From Acidobacteriota bacterium (GTDB taxonomy: Bacteria; Acidobacteriota; Terriglobia; Acidiferrales; UBA7541), in NCBI GenBank assembly GCA_003224235.1, contig QHYU01000147.1:1-49040 (forward strand): a stretch of DNA of 49,040 nt. Reading direction: 5' to 3'. This document shows, piece by piece, positions 32,867 to 41,815 of this stretch. Position 1 is the stretch's first letter. The number at the start of each line of letters is the position of its first letter. Below the pieces are notes generated by a model that did no database searches, was not told the DNA's origin, and saw only the letters and a list, made by a program, of their open reading frames with translations. Position numbers and translations under genes: made by a program.

Positions 32867-33783
32867 TGCAGCCGGATTCTGGGGTCCGCCAGAGCGTAGA
32901 TGAAATCGGTCAGCAAATTAACGACGACATAAGAGAAAGCAATCACCAGGATGCAGCCCTGGAGCAGCGGATAGTCTCGCGCCTGGATGGCCTGCACGGT
33001 GAGCCGTCCGATGCCCGGCCAGGAGAAGATTGTCTCGGTGACGATGGTGCCGGCGAGCAGGGTGCCAAACTGCAAGCCGAGAATCGTGACGATGGGAATC
33101 AGGGCGTTGCGAAAGGCGTGGCGGAACAGCACAGCCGACTCCGGTAGACCCTTCGCGCGCGCCGTGCGCACGTAGTCGCTCGAAAGCTCTTCAATCATCG
33201 AGCTGCGCACCGTGCGGGTAAGGATGGCCGCCAAGGCGGCGCCCAGGGTGATGCCGGGCAGAACCAAACTGGCCCCGCCTTCCTTGCCCGAGACGGGAAG
33301 CCAGCCCAATTGAATCGAGAAGAGAAGAATCAATACAGGACCCAAGGCAAAGTTGGGCACCGAAAGGCCTAGCAGGGTAAAGAATCCCACTGCGCGGTCT
33401 GCAGCATGGCCGCGGCGATGTGCAGCGAGAACACCCGCGGGGATGCCAATTGCGGCGCAAATTAGCAAGCCGGTCAGGGCCAGCGTAATGGTCGCCGGGT
33501 AGCGTTCGAGGACAACCCGCAATACTGGCGTCTGGAAGCGGAATGACTGTCCCCAATTCCCACGCAGCAGACCGGCTAGGTAGCGGCCATACTGCACATG
33601 CAGGGGCAAATCAAGACCCAGGGCGCGGTGAAGCCGCTCCATATCCTCGGCGCGAGCGCCTTCGCCGAGCATCTGCTGCACAGGATCGCCGGGAACGATG
33701 TGCACCAAGAGAAAAACCATGGTGAGAATTAGCCAGAGCGCGGGAAGAGTGAAGAGAAAGCGGAGAAGGAGATGACGGATCAT
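32863..33783 (-). CDS. Peptide/nickel-type ABC transporter permease (DppB/OppB family)
   Basis: The 306-residue protein starts with a membrane helix and FLLVHIVPGDPVQQMLGEGA, typical of DppB/OppB, and has the EAA loop (SSDYVRTARAKGLPESAVLF) and about six helices. It pairs with the DppC-like protein encoded downstream. Its start overlaps the stop of the preceding CorC/HlyC-type gene by 4 bp, so all three are probably translated from one message. Confidence 0.92.
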   Translation of the reverse strand: MIRHLLLRFLFTLPALWLILTMVFLLVHIVPGDPVQQMLGEGARAEDMERLHRALGLDLPLHVQYGRYLAGLLRGNWGQSFRFQTPVLRVVLERYPATITLALTGLLICAAIGIPAGVLAAHRRGHAADRAVGFFTLLGLSVPNFALGPVLILLFSIQLGWLPVSGKEGGASLVLPGITLGAALAAILTRTVRSSMIEELSSDYVRTARAKGLPESAVLFRHAFRNALIPIVTILGLQFGTLLAGTIVTETIFSWPGIGRLTVQAIQARDYPLLQGCILVIAFSYVVVNLLTDFIYALADPRIRLQ

Positions 33784-35228
33784 TTGTTCGGGGTTTTCGG
33801 CGTTTCCGGAGGATTCGACGCCTCGGCGGGCGCGGGCGTTCCCGCCGGCAGGGCGGTAGTGCCCTCCGGTCCGTTTCCCGCGAGGCCCGAGGCGCGCGGC
33901 TCGGCCGGCTTCACCCTCTGAATCTTGAGCCGAGCCACGCGCCGGCGGTCCATTTCCGCGACGGTGAAACGATAGCCGTTGTACTCAAAGCTTTCTCCTC
34001 CTCGCGGGATGAAACCCAACTGGCTCAGCACGAATCCTCCCACGGTGGCGTAAGCCGGGTCTTCAGGCAGCGAAATGTTGTACTGGGTCTCCAGATCGCG
34101 CACGTTCAGCGAGGCGTCAAAGATCATCGCACCGTCGGACAGGGTGAGGGGCCGCTCGACAACATCAAACTCGTCATGAATCTCTCCGACCACCTGTTCG
34201 ACGATATCTTCGAGCGTAACCAGGCCCAGGATACTGCCAAATTCGTCCACCACCAGGGCGAGGCCAGTGTGCCGCGCGCGCAATTCCACCAACAGCTCGG
34301 CGGCCGACTTGGTTTCCGGCACGATGAGGACCTCGCGCAGCACGCGGCGCAGGTTGAACTCCGGCGTGGGCAAACCTTCCTCGGCACGGCGTTCGCGGTC
34401 CAACAAAACCCAGAGCATGTCCTTGATGTGGATGAACCCCAGGACGTGGTCCAGCGAGTCCTGGTAAATCGGAATGCGGGAACGCTGCGTGGTGGCGAAG
34501 ACCGATAGGACATCTTCCAGGCTGGCCTCGACTGGCAGCACGTGCATATCCGGCCGCGGTACCATGATTTCGCGCACCTGCAAACGCTCCAGCTCGAGAG
34601 CGCGCTGAATAAACGTTTCCTGGCCGGGAGCCAGCAGGCCGCGCTCGCCCGCCTGCTGGATCTGAATCTGCAACTCCTCCGAGGAGTGCACCAGTGTATG
34701 GCTGTGCGGCGCGACCACGCCCAAGGCGCGGACGATCCGCCTGGCCATACTATCCAGCAGGAGGATAGCCCAGCGGAAGGTGTGGAGGTACCAGCGGAAC
34801 GGGCGGGCCACCAGCAGAGCCACGCGCTCGGCGCGCTGCAGGCTCAAACTCTTGGGCACCAGTTCGCCCAGCACCACGTGCATCATGCTGAGTAGCATGA
34901 ACGCCAGCGCGATGGAGAAGCTGTGCGCGATCACCGCTGCCTTCGGCCCCTGCACCCACCACAGCGCCTGCTGGATGATCCCCACCAGCGTGATCTGGCC
35001 AAGGAAGCCCAGGCCCAAGCTGGTCAGCGTGATCCCCACCTGCACGCCGGAGACAACGCGGTCCAGATCGTCAATCAATTCCTGGATCACGCGCGCCCGC
35101 GGATTGCCCTGCTCGACTAATTGTCGGACGCGCGAGAGGCGGATGGCCACCAGCGAGAATTCGGTCGCGGCAAAGAAGGCGTTGACGCCGACCAGCGCGA
35201 ACACCGCAACGAGGCGCAACGCAATCAT
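33780..35228 (-). CDS. CNNM/CBS-domain protein of the HlyC/CorC family
   Basis: The 482-residue protein has an N-terminal DUF21/CNNM membrane domain (about residues 1-185), a pair of CBS domains (about 205-340; MVPRPDMHVLP, IPIYQDSLDHVLGFIHIKDM) and a C-terminal CorC_HlyC domain (GGFVLSQLGFIPRGGESFEY). A Pro/Ala-rich tail follows. Related proteins move or sense Mg2+ or Na+ ions; older annotations as hemolysin are misleading. It is the first gene of an overlapping unit with two peptide-type permeases, an unusual partner set. Confidence 0.9.
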   Translation of the reverse strand: MIALRLVAVFALVGVNAFFAATEFSLVAIRLSRVRQLVEQGNPRARVIQELIDDLDRVVSGVQVGITLTSLGLGFLGQITLVGIIQQALWWVQGPKAAVIAHSFSIALAFMLLSMMHVVLGELVPKSLSLQRAERVALLVARPFRWYLHTFRWAILLLDSMARRIVRALGVVAPHSHTLVHSSEELQIQIQQAGERGLLAPGQETFIQRALELERLQVREIMVPRPDMHVLPVEASLEDVLSVFATTQRSRIPIYQDSLDHVLGFIHIKDMLWVLLDRERRAEEGLPTPEFNLRRVLREVLIVPETKSAAELLVELRARHTGLALVVDEFGSILGLVTLEDIVEQVVGEIHDEFDVVERPLTLSDGAMIFDASLNVRDLETQYNISLPEDPAYATVGGFVLSQLGFIPRGGESFEYNGYRFTVAEMDRRRVARLKIQRVKPAEPRASGLAGNGPEGTTALPAGTPAPAEASNPPETPKTPNK

Positions 35229-35474
35229 GGCTGCACCGATCGGGCCTCCATGGTGCGCTGATTCTAACAGCCTGCCCGAGGTAAGGGTAGCGGCGGGCCA
35301 AGAGCGTGTGTGGAAACCTCGAAAAATCGATTTCGAAATCCGTGGGCATCTTTTGAGTCCTTGCGTTCCGACTCAGTCGCCGCAGGGCTTTACCAACCGG
35401 CAAGACCCTGCTGGAGGAGCGTTGCGCTGCGGCGGGCGAGTGGTTTACACTCCGCGTCGATTCCGCAATCAGAG

Positions 35475-37925
35475 GTGAAGATCCTGCTACGAGCGCTTCG
35501 CTACCTCCTGGTTTTCATTTTCCTGGTGGCAATTCTGGGTTCCCTGGCAGGCTGGTGGTTGCTTCGCCGCACCCTGCCGCAGGTAGACGGCACGGCTGTT
35601 CTGCCCGAACTCCAACACGAAGTCACGGTGGACCGCGACGCGTGGGGCGTGCCCCACATTCGGGCCGGCTCTCTTGATGACCTCCTCACTGCACAGGGCT
35701 ACGTCATCGCGCAGGACCGGCTCTGGCAGATGGACATCCTGCGACGGTTGGCGGCGGGAGAGCTTTCCGAGATCTTTGGGCCGGGGACGCTCGAGTTGGA
35801 CCGCCAGTATCGCATCCTGGGCCTGCACGTCGCAGCGGAGCGCGAGGCCGAGAACCTCAACCCGGAAGTGCGCGGGATCCTTGAGGCTTATGCGCGCGGC
35901 GTGAACCGCTACATCGATGAGCGCCAGGGCGCACTGCCGTGGGAGTTCACCCACCTGCGATGCAACCCGCGGCCGTGGAAGCCCTCCGATTCGCTTCTCA
36001 TCGCCGGCTACATGTACCAGACGCTGACCAACACCTGGGGCGCAGAGCTGAAGCGAGCCCGGGTGACCGAACTGGCTGGCCCTGACCGGGCCCGGGAGCT
36101 CTTCCTAACCGACTCCGCATTCGATCACGTAATCGTCGACAACACAGCGCCTGAAACGCCCAGCCGGGCAAAGAAAGCCAAGCCCAAAAAGCGAACGGCA
36201 CCACACGCACAGATCCCGCAGCTCCCAAGAAGACGAGTCACATTCGACGAGACCCAGCGCGCATGGAATGCCGCGGAGACATTTCTCGAGCAGTTTGATG
36301 AGGAAGTGCGCGCAGCGATTGGAAGCAACAACTGGGTGGTGGATGGTAAGCACACAGCCTCCGGAAAACCGCTGCTGGCCAACGACACTCACCTCCAGCT
36401 CAGCGCGCCTTCCATCTGGTACATCCTCCACCTAACCGGGCCGGGCTGGAACGTCAAAGGGTTTGCGCTACCCGGCGCCCCGGGGATCATCATCGGGCAC
36501 AACGACCGAATCGCCTGGGGATTTACCAACAACGGCGCCGACGTAGAGGACCTCTACATCGAAACGTTTCACCCCGAGCGGCCGCTCGACTACCTGGTAA
36601 ACGGCAAATACGTGCAGGCCGAAGTCCGCACCGAAAGGATTCATGTCCTGGGTCAGGAAGACACCGTGCTGGACGTGTACATCACACGCCACGGGCCTGT
36701 AGTGCGAAGCGAGGGAACTCGCAAGTACGCGCTGAAGTGGACAGCTCTGGAACCAGGCGGGCTGGCCGGGCTTTACTCCTTGTTGGGGCGCGCACAGAAC
36801 TGGGGGGAGTTTCGCGAGGCCTTGCGGCAGATTCCCGGGCCGGCGCAGAACATCGTCTATGCGGATGTGGACGGGAACATCGGCTTCATCGTGGCGGCGC
36901 GCATCCCGGTGAGAAAAAAAGGTGATGGCGCCCTGCCCGTGCCGGGGGACACCGATGACTACGAATGGACAGGCTACATCCCTTTTGACGAACTGCCGCA
37001 GGTGCTCAACCCCCCCGGGGGCGTGATTGCCACGGCTAATGCGCGCGTCGTGGGGCCTGGCTACCCCCACTATCTGACCGACCGCTGGGCGTCGCCGTGG
37101 CGCACGGCGCGCATCTATGACTTGCTGGCGCAGAAGAAAAAACTTCAGCCCGCCGACTGCTTGGCCATCCAGGACGACATTGTCAGCCTGCCGCATCGCT
37201 TTCTGGCCGAGCAGATGGTCCGGGCGAGTCACAGCACCAACAGCCCCGCCCACGCGAAAGACCCGCGGGCCCGGGAGTTGCTCGCGCGGCTGGTGCACTG
37301 GGACGGGCGCGCAAAGGCAGAATCGATCGAGACGGCGTTCGTCGAGTACACGCGGCGCTTCTTTATGGCAAGCCTGCTCCGGCCGGTCCTGGGGCGAGAA
37401 ATAACACTGTATGAGTGGCGCGACTCCATTTTCCTCGATAAAGTGCTGCGCGAGCGGCCTGCGCATTGGCTGCCGCCAGAGTTCCATAGCTACGAGGAAA
37501 TGCTGATGGCTGCCGCTGACGAGGCGGTGAAGCATCTGGCGAGCGACACCAAGCAGCCCAAGCCCGCCGGCTGGCGTTGGGGCCAACTCAACGCCTTGCA
37601 AATACTGCATCCGCTGGGACGCACTGGCTGGATGCAACGCTTGCTGAGTATCGGGCCCACCGACCAGGCCGGCACGATCTACACCGTAAAGGTAGCACAG
37701 CCGTCGCACGGCCCGGCCATGCGCTACGTGGCCGATCTGTCTAATTTCGACAACTCACTGATGAACGTAACCCTGGGGCAATCCGGCCAGTTCGGCAGCC
37801 CGCACTATCGCGACCAGTTCCGCGCGTGGTTCGAGGGCCGCGGCATCCCCGCTCCCTTCAGCGAAGCGGCAGAAGAAAAGGCCCGCAAGCACCGTCTGCA
37901 CCTGCTGCCGGAGCCAAACCACTAG
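35475..37925 (+). CDS. Penicillin acylase family protein (Ntn hydrolase)
   Basis: The 816-residue precursor has an N-terminal membrane helix or signal anchor (LLVFIFLVAILGSLAGWWLL), an alpha chain, a Lys-rich spacer (near residues 230-255) and a beta chain starting at Ser 284 in AAIGSNNWVV. In this family the precursor cuts itself before that Ser, which then acts as the nucleophile on amide bonds. GIIIGHNDRIAWGFTN is the expected next motif. Natural substrates may be N-acyl-homoserine lactones or other amides; unknown here. The chosen GTG is at the membrane helix; the open frame further upstream is not protein-like. Confidence 0.9.
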   Translation: MKILLRALRYLLVFIFLVAILGSLAGWWLLRRTLPQVDGTAVLPELQHEVTVDRDAWGVPHIRAGSLDDLLTAQGYVIAQDRLWQMDILRRLAAGELSEIFGPGTLELDRQYRILGLHVAAEREAENLNPEVRGILEAYARGVNRYIDERQGALPWEFTHLRCNPRPWKPSDSLLIAGYMYQTLTNTWGAELKRARVTELAGPDRARELFLTDSAFDHVIVDNTAPETPSRAKKAKPKKRTAPHAQIPQLPRRRVTFDETQRAWNAAETFLEQFDEEVRAAIGSNNWVVDGKHTASGKPLLANDTHLQLSAPSIWYILHLTGPGWNVKGFALPGAPGIIIGHNDRIAWGFTNNGADVEDLYIETFHPERPLDYLVNGKYVQAEVRTERIHVLGQEDTVLDVYITRHGPVVRSEGTRKYALKWTALEPGGLAGLYSLLGRAQNWGEFREALRQIPGPAQNIVYADVDGNIGFIVAARIPVRKKGDGALPVPGDTDDYEWTGYIPFDELPQVLNPPGGVIATANARVVGPGYPHYLTDRWASPWRTARIYDLLAQKKKLQPADCLAIQDDIVSLPHRFLAEQMVRASHSTNSPAHAKDPRARELLARLVHWDGRAKAESIETAFVEYTRRFFMASLLRPVLGREITLYEWRDSIFLDKVLRERPAHWLPPEFHSYEEMLMAAADEAVKHLASDTKQPKPAGWRWGQLNALQILHPLGRTGWMQRLLSIGPTDQAGTIYTVKVAQPSHGPAMRYVADLSNFDNSLMNVTLGQSGQFGSPHYRDQFRAWFEGRGIPAPFSEAAEEKARKHRLHLLPEPNH

Positions 37926-37935
37926 CCTCACATCC

Positions 37936-38745
37936 ATGCCGGAACTCCCCGAGGTCGAGGCTATCGCGCGCACCCTGCGGCCGCTGGTCCGGGGACAGAC
38001 GATCCGCCGCTGCCAGGTGCTGCACTCCATTGCGGTGCGCCCGCAAAGCCCGGCCGAGCTGCGCCGCGGCGCTGAGGGCCAGCGCATCGAAGGGGTCGAG
38101 CGGCGAGGCAAATATCTCTTGTGGCGTCTGGGCCGTGGCTGTTTGTTGATGCATTTCAAGCTGGATGGGCAACTTATCTGGTTCGACAAGCCCGAGACGC
38201 AGGGCCACATTGACGTCGCGCTGCAACTCAATGCCGGCACGCTGGGCTTCGTCGACCGGCGTCACTTCGGCCGGGTACGCTGGCGCGCCCATCCTGATGA
38301 ATCCCCCGAAATCCGCGCGCTCGGTGTGGATCCGATCTCGCCGAGATTCACACCGGCACAACTGCAGGCGCTGCTCAGTGCCGCCCGGCGTCCGGTGAAG
38401 CTTTTGCTGATGGATCAAACGCGCATCGCCGGCCTCGGAAATATCTACTCCAACGAAGTGCTGTGGCACGCGCGGCTTGACCCGCGGCGCCGAGCCGATC
38501 GCCTTACATCTCGCGAGGCCCGCCGCCTGCACAAAGCCATTGTGAACGTTCTCCGCCGTGCATTAAAATACTGCCTTCATCCGGCCCCAAACTTTCGCGA
38601 CCCGGCATGGTGGTTTCAGGGACTGGAGAAAATCCTTCGCGTGTATGGCCGCGAAGGAGAAGCCTGCCGGCGGTGTGCCGGCCGCATCCGGCGAATCGAG
38701 CAAGGTGGACGAACCAGCTATTTTTGTCCGGGGTGCCAGAGGTAA
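37936..38745 (+). CDS. mutM: Formamidopyrimidine-DNA glycosylase MutM
   Basis: MutM removes 8-oxoguanine and ring-opened purines and cuts the abasic site. The 269-residue protein begins PELPEVEAIARTL (Pro 2 nucleophile, Glu 3), has the Lys in RRGKYLLW, the GLGNIYSNEVL helix-two-turn-helix region and a C-terminal zinc finger C-x2-C ... C-x2-C (CRRC, CPGC). The beta-clamp loop reads HFKLDGQL instead of the more common HLGMSG/L form. It lies 10 bp after the acylase gene and 13 bp before xseB. Confidence 0.95.
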   Translation: MPELPEVEAIARTLRPLVRGQTIRRCQVLHSIAVRPQSPAELRRGAEGQRIEGVERRGKYLLWRLGRGCLLMHFKLDGQLIWFDKPETQGHIDVALQLNAGTLGFVDRRHFGRVRWRAHPDESPEIRALGVDPISPRFTPAQLQALLSAARRPVKLLLMDQTRIAGLGNIYSNEVLWHARLDPRRRADRLTSREARRLHKAIVNVLRRALKYCLHPAPNFRDPAWWFQGLEKILRVYGREGEACRRCAGRIRRIEQGGRTSYFCPGCQR

Positions 38746-38758
38746 GGACAGCAACCCA

Positions 38759-39031
38759 GTGAACCCAACAACCGGCAAAAAACCAGAGCCGCCCAAAAAG
38801 CCGGAGTTTGAACGCTCCCTGGCGCGCTTGGAAGAGGTGGCGAAAAAGCTGGAGAATGCCAATCTTTCGCTCGATGAAGCCATGAAGCTGTTTGAAGAAG
38901 GAGTCCAACTCTCCCGCGACTGCCAGAAGCAACTTGAGGAGGCCGAAGGCCGCGTCGAGATTCTGCTGAAGATGGCCGACGGAAAAATGGCCGCCGAGCC
39001 CTTCGAGCCCGAAGCTGAAGAAGAGTCTTGA
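38759..39031 (+). CDS. xseB: Exodeoxyribonuclease VII small subunit
   Basis: The 90-residue protein has the XseB core: FERSLARLEEVAKKLENANL, LSLDEAMKLFEEGVQLSRDC and the CQKQLEEAEGRVEIL helix. It binds XseA to form the single-strand exonuclease. A GTG at 38759 with AGAGGTAAGGA upstream is chosen; the longer frame starting at 38645 would overlap mutM by 101 bp and adds residues outside the family. No xseA is in the window. Its stop overlaps the TTG start of the prenyl synthase (TTGA). Confidence 0.93.
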   Translation: MNPTTGKKPEPPKKPEFERSLARLEEVAKKLENANLSLDEAMKLFEEGVQLSRDCQKQLEEAEGRVEILLKMADGKMAAEPFEPEAEEES

Positions 39032-39975
39032 GCCCGCCCGCACCCCAGCCAAAGGGCATGCCCAAGGGAAACACTCCCGAGCAAGTCACCGGCATGAAAT
39101 TCCCTTCCTTCTTCGAGGAAGACCGGCAGGAGGTGGAGGCGGCGCTCGAGCCGCTCTTGCCGCGCGAAGATACGCCGCCAGCTTCCATCCATCGCGCCAT
39201 CCGCTACAGTGTGTTTGCCGGCGGCAAACGCATCCGGCCGATCCTCTGCCTGGAGGCGGCGCGCATCTTCGACCCGAAGTCGCAGGCCGCCCTGCGAGCG
39301 GGCTGCGCGCTCGAGTTCATCCACACCTACTCGCTGATTCACGACGATCTGCCCGCGCTCGACAACGACGACCTGCGGCGCGGCAAGCCCACGTGTCACA
39401 AGAAATTTGGCGAGGCCACTGCCATCTTGGCCGGCGATGCCCTGCTGACCTTAGCCTTTGCCACCCTGGCGGAGGCGCAGGTCGAGCCGGCACGACGCGT
39501 GGCGGTCATCCGCGAAGTGGCAGCGGCGGCGGGCACGGTGGACGGCATGGTGGGCGGGCAGGTGGCCGACCTGGAAGCCCAGGGCAAGGACATTGCTCCG
39601 GAAATGCTGGAGTACATCCACCGGTCGAAGACCGCGGCGTTGATCCGCGCGTCGGTGGTGGCAGGCGCGCTGTGCGGCGGCGCGGCCGAGGCCGACGTAG
39701 CACAACTCGGCCGCTTTGGCGGAAACATCGGCTGGGCGTTTCAGGTAGTGGACGACATCCTCGACGTCGAGGAGTCCTCGGCAGCGCTGGGAAAGACCGC
39801 TGGAAAGGATCAGGCGCAGAGGAAGGCCACCTATCCGGCACTCTATGGCCTGGAGAAATCTCACCAGATGGCCACGGAACTTGCAACACGCGCCATCAAG
39901 GAACTTGAGCCTTACGGCGAGCGCGCCCAGCGGTTGAGAGAGCTTGCGGAATTCCTCGTCCTCCGGCGCGCCTAG
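39028..39975 (+). CDS. ispA: Polyprenyl diphosphate synthase (farnesyl type)
   Basis: The 315-residue enzyme joins isopentenyl diphosphate to allylic diphosphates. It has both Asp-rich motifs: DDLPALDNDD (first) and DDILD (second), plus GGKRIRP and the KTAALI segment. Size, the small loop of the first motif and the xseB neighbour fit bacterial farnesyl diphosphate synthase, but chain length cannot be proven by sight. The TTG at 39028 overlaps the xseB stop; an ATG at 39058 is an alternative. No dxs follows, unlike many other genomes. Confidence 0.9.
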   Translation: MSPPAPQPKGMPKGNTPEQVTGMKFPSFFEEDRQEVEAALEPLLPREDTPPASIHRAIRYSVFAGGKRIRPILCLEAARIFDPKSQAALRAGCALEFIHTYSLIHDDLPALDNDDLRRGKPTCHKKFGEATAILAGDALLTLAFATLAEAQVEPARRVAVIREVAAAAGTVDGMVGGQVADLEAQGKDIAPEMLEYIHRSKTAALIRASVVAGALCGGAAEADVAQLGRFGGNIGWAFQVVDDILDVEESSAALGKTAGKDQAQRKATYPALYGLEKSHQMATELATRAIKELEPYGERAQRLRELAEFLVLRRA

Positions 39976-39993
39976 CCACGTCGCGAAAGGTGC

Positions 39994-40024
39994 GGACCGT
40001 CAGCGCGAGACGCCGGCGCTACAG
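39994..40024. repeat. Dispersed REP-like motif, copy C
   Basis: Carries CCGTCAGCGCGAGACGCCGG then CGCTACAG, matching copies A and B. It is in the short spacer between the prenyl synthase and tlyA. Confidence 0.5.
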
Positions 40025-40094
40025 ATTGGCGGCCGGAAGGCCCTGCAGAAGCTATCAAACCGGCTCGAATGCGCAATCAAGTCTCTCCACTGCG

Positions 40095-40862
40095 GTGAAA
40101 TCCAAAGCTCATTCGAAGCAGAAGCCCGAGAAGAAGCGCCTGGACGTGCTTCTCGTCGAGCGCGGCTTGGCGGAGACGCGCCAGAAGGCTCAGGGGCTGA
40201 TCTTGGCCGGACAAGTGCTCGTTGATCAACAAAAGGTCACAAAGGCCGGGGCGCTAGTGGTGAGGGATGCAGGCATCGAAATCAGCGGCAGGAGGCTCCG
40301 CTACGCGAGCCGGGGCGGGCTGAAGCTAGAGGGCGCGCTGGAGGATTTTCACGTGAGCGCCTCGGACAAAGTCTGCCTGGATGCCGGTTCGTCAACTGGC
40401 GGGTTCACCGACTGCCTGCTACAGCATGGGGCGCGGCGCGTGTATGCCGTGGACGTCACTGTGAACCAGTTGGCGTGGAAGTTGCAGCAGGACCAGCGCG
40501 TGATCCTCGTGGAGCGCAATGCGCGGGAGCTCGGGCCGGACGACTTGGGTGAGGCTGTGGATCTGGTCACCATCGACCTCTCGTTCATCTCCGTGTCCAA
40601 AGTCCTTCGGGCGGTGGCGGCGGTTGCCAAACCTGGCGCGGAGTTCCTGATTCTGGTGAAGCCGCAGTTTGAGCTCGAGCGCGGCGAAATCGCCAAAGGC
40701 GGCATCGTGCGCGACCCCCAATTACACCAGCGCGCCGTCGAGCGGGTGAAGGCCGCTGCAGTGGAGACGGGCCTCCTCGTCGAGGCAGTGCGGCCGAGCC
40801 GCCTGCCGGGCGCTGAGGGAAACCTGGAGTTTTTCCTCCACGCCCGGCGGGGAGCGAAGTAA
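40095..40862 (+). CDS. tlyA: TlyA-family rRNA (cytidine-2'-O)-methyltransferase
   Basis: The 255-residue protein has an N-terminal S4 RNA-binding domain (RLDVLLVERGLAETRQKAQG) and a FtsJ-like SAM methyltransferase domain with the glycine loop CLDAGSSTGGFTDCLL. TlyA proteins methylate rRNA cytidines and set sensitivity to capreomycin in mycobacteria; the hemolysin label is historical. A GTG at 40095 is chosen because the upstream open frame runs through repeat DNA. It is followed by nadK after 33 bp. Confidence 0.9.
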   Translation: MKSKAHSKQKPEKKRLDVLLVERGLAETRQKAQGLILAGQVLVDQQKVTKAGALVVRDAGIEISGRRLRYASRGGLKLEGALEDFHVSASDKVCLDAGSSTGGFTDCLLQHGARRVYAVDVTVNQLAWKLQQDQRVILVERNARELGPDDLGEAVDLVTIDLSFISVSKVLRAVAAVAKPGAEFLILVKPQFELERGEIAKGGIVRDPQLHQRAVERVKAAAVETGLLVEAVRPSRLPGAEGNLEFFLHARRGAK

Positions 40863-40895
40863 AATGCGGCCGCAGCGGAGAGAAATGGGGACTCC

Positions 40896-41756
40896 ATGAT
40901 CCGAACAGTTGGCATCATCTCCAAGCCCCGGCCCGAGGAAGTCGAAAGGGTGGTGCCGCAGCTCCTCGAACGGCTCGCTGCATTCAACCTGGAGGTTTTC
41001 TACGACTCCCAAACGGCGGCCTGCCTCCCTCCGGACGGGCGTGAGCGACCCCGGGAGCAGTTGCCCGCTTTGGTAGACCTGCTCATCGTGCTGGGCGGCG
41101 ACGGCACGCTGCTGGCGGCGGCGCGGCTATTGGGCGAGCACACCGTGCCGATTCTGCCGGTGAACCTGGGCGGCCTGGGTTTTCTCACCAGCGTCACACT
41201 TGACGAACTCTATCCCATCCTTCAGCAGGTAATCGAGGGTAAACATCGCATCAGCGAGCGCGTCCTGCTTCAGGCGGAAGTGATTCGCGACGGCAACGTG
41301 GTCGCGCGGCAGCGGGCCTTAAACGATGCCGTGCTGAACAAAGGCCCCCTGGCACGCATGGTCGACCTCAATTTGCAAATTGATGGCTCCTACGTGTGCA
41401 GTTACAAAGCCGATGGGTTAATCATCTCGACGCCCACGGGTTCAACAGCGTATTCCATGGCCGCCGGGGGGCCGATCATTTATCCGACGGTCGAAGCATT
41501 CTTGATTACCCCGATTTGCTCACACACACTAACCAACCGGCCGCTGGTCGTCCCCAACACCAACAGAATCGAGTTGGATTTCGAGTCTCGCGAGGAGGCC
41601 GTTTTCCTGACGCTGGACGGGCAAGTGGGCGTCGATCTGAAACGCGGCGACCTGGTGGTGATTTCCAAAGTGCCTAACAAGCTGCGGCTGGTTCGCCCGG
41701 CGCGGAAGACCTACTTCGAGATCCTCCGCAGCAAACTCAAGTGGGAAGAACGCTGA
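40896..41756 (+). CDS. nadK: NAD kinase
   Basis: NAD kinase makes NADP from NAD and ATP. The 286-residue protein contains the GGDGTLLAAAR motif with the catalytic Asp, NLGGLGFLT, NDAVLNKG and the Gly-rich TPTGSTAYSMAAGGPI loop. The length is normal for the family. The ATG is preceded by GGGGAC. The tlyA-nadK order is widespread in bacteria. Confidence 0.96.
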   Translation: MIRTVGIISKPRPEEVERVVPQLLERLAAFNLEVFYDSQTAACLPPDGRERPREQLPALVDLLIVLGGDGTLLAAARLLGEHTVPILPVNLGGLGFLTSVTLDELYPILQQVIEGKHRISERVLLQAEVIRDGNVVARQRALNDAVLNKGPLARMVDLNLQIDGSYVCSYKADGLIISTPTGSTAYSMAAGGPIIYPTVEAFLITPICSHTLTNRPLVVPNTNRIELDFESREEAVFLTLDGQVGVDLKRGDLVVISKVPNKLRLVRPARKTYFEILRSKLKWEER

Positions 41757-41815
41757 TCGGGCGCTCACCATGGTGCGCGAGCACGGCTCCAGCGCCGTAG
41801 AAGGGGAAGCGTCTA

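Noticed and set aside
38645-38758. Upstream start for xseB
   Set aside because: It would overlap mutM by 101 bp; the GTG at 38759 has a ribosome site and gives the normal family length.
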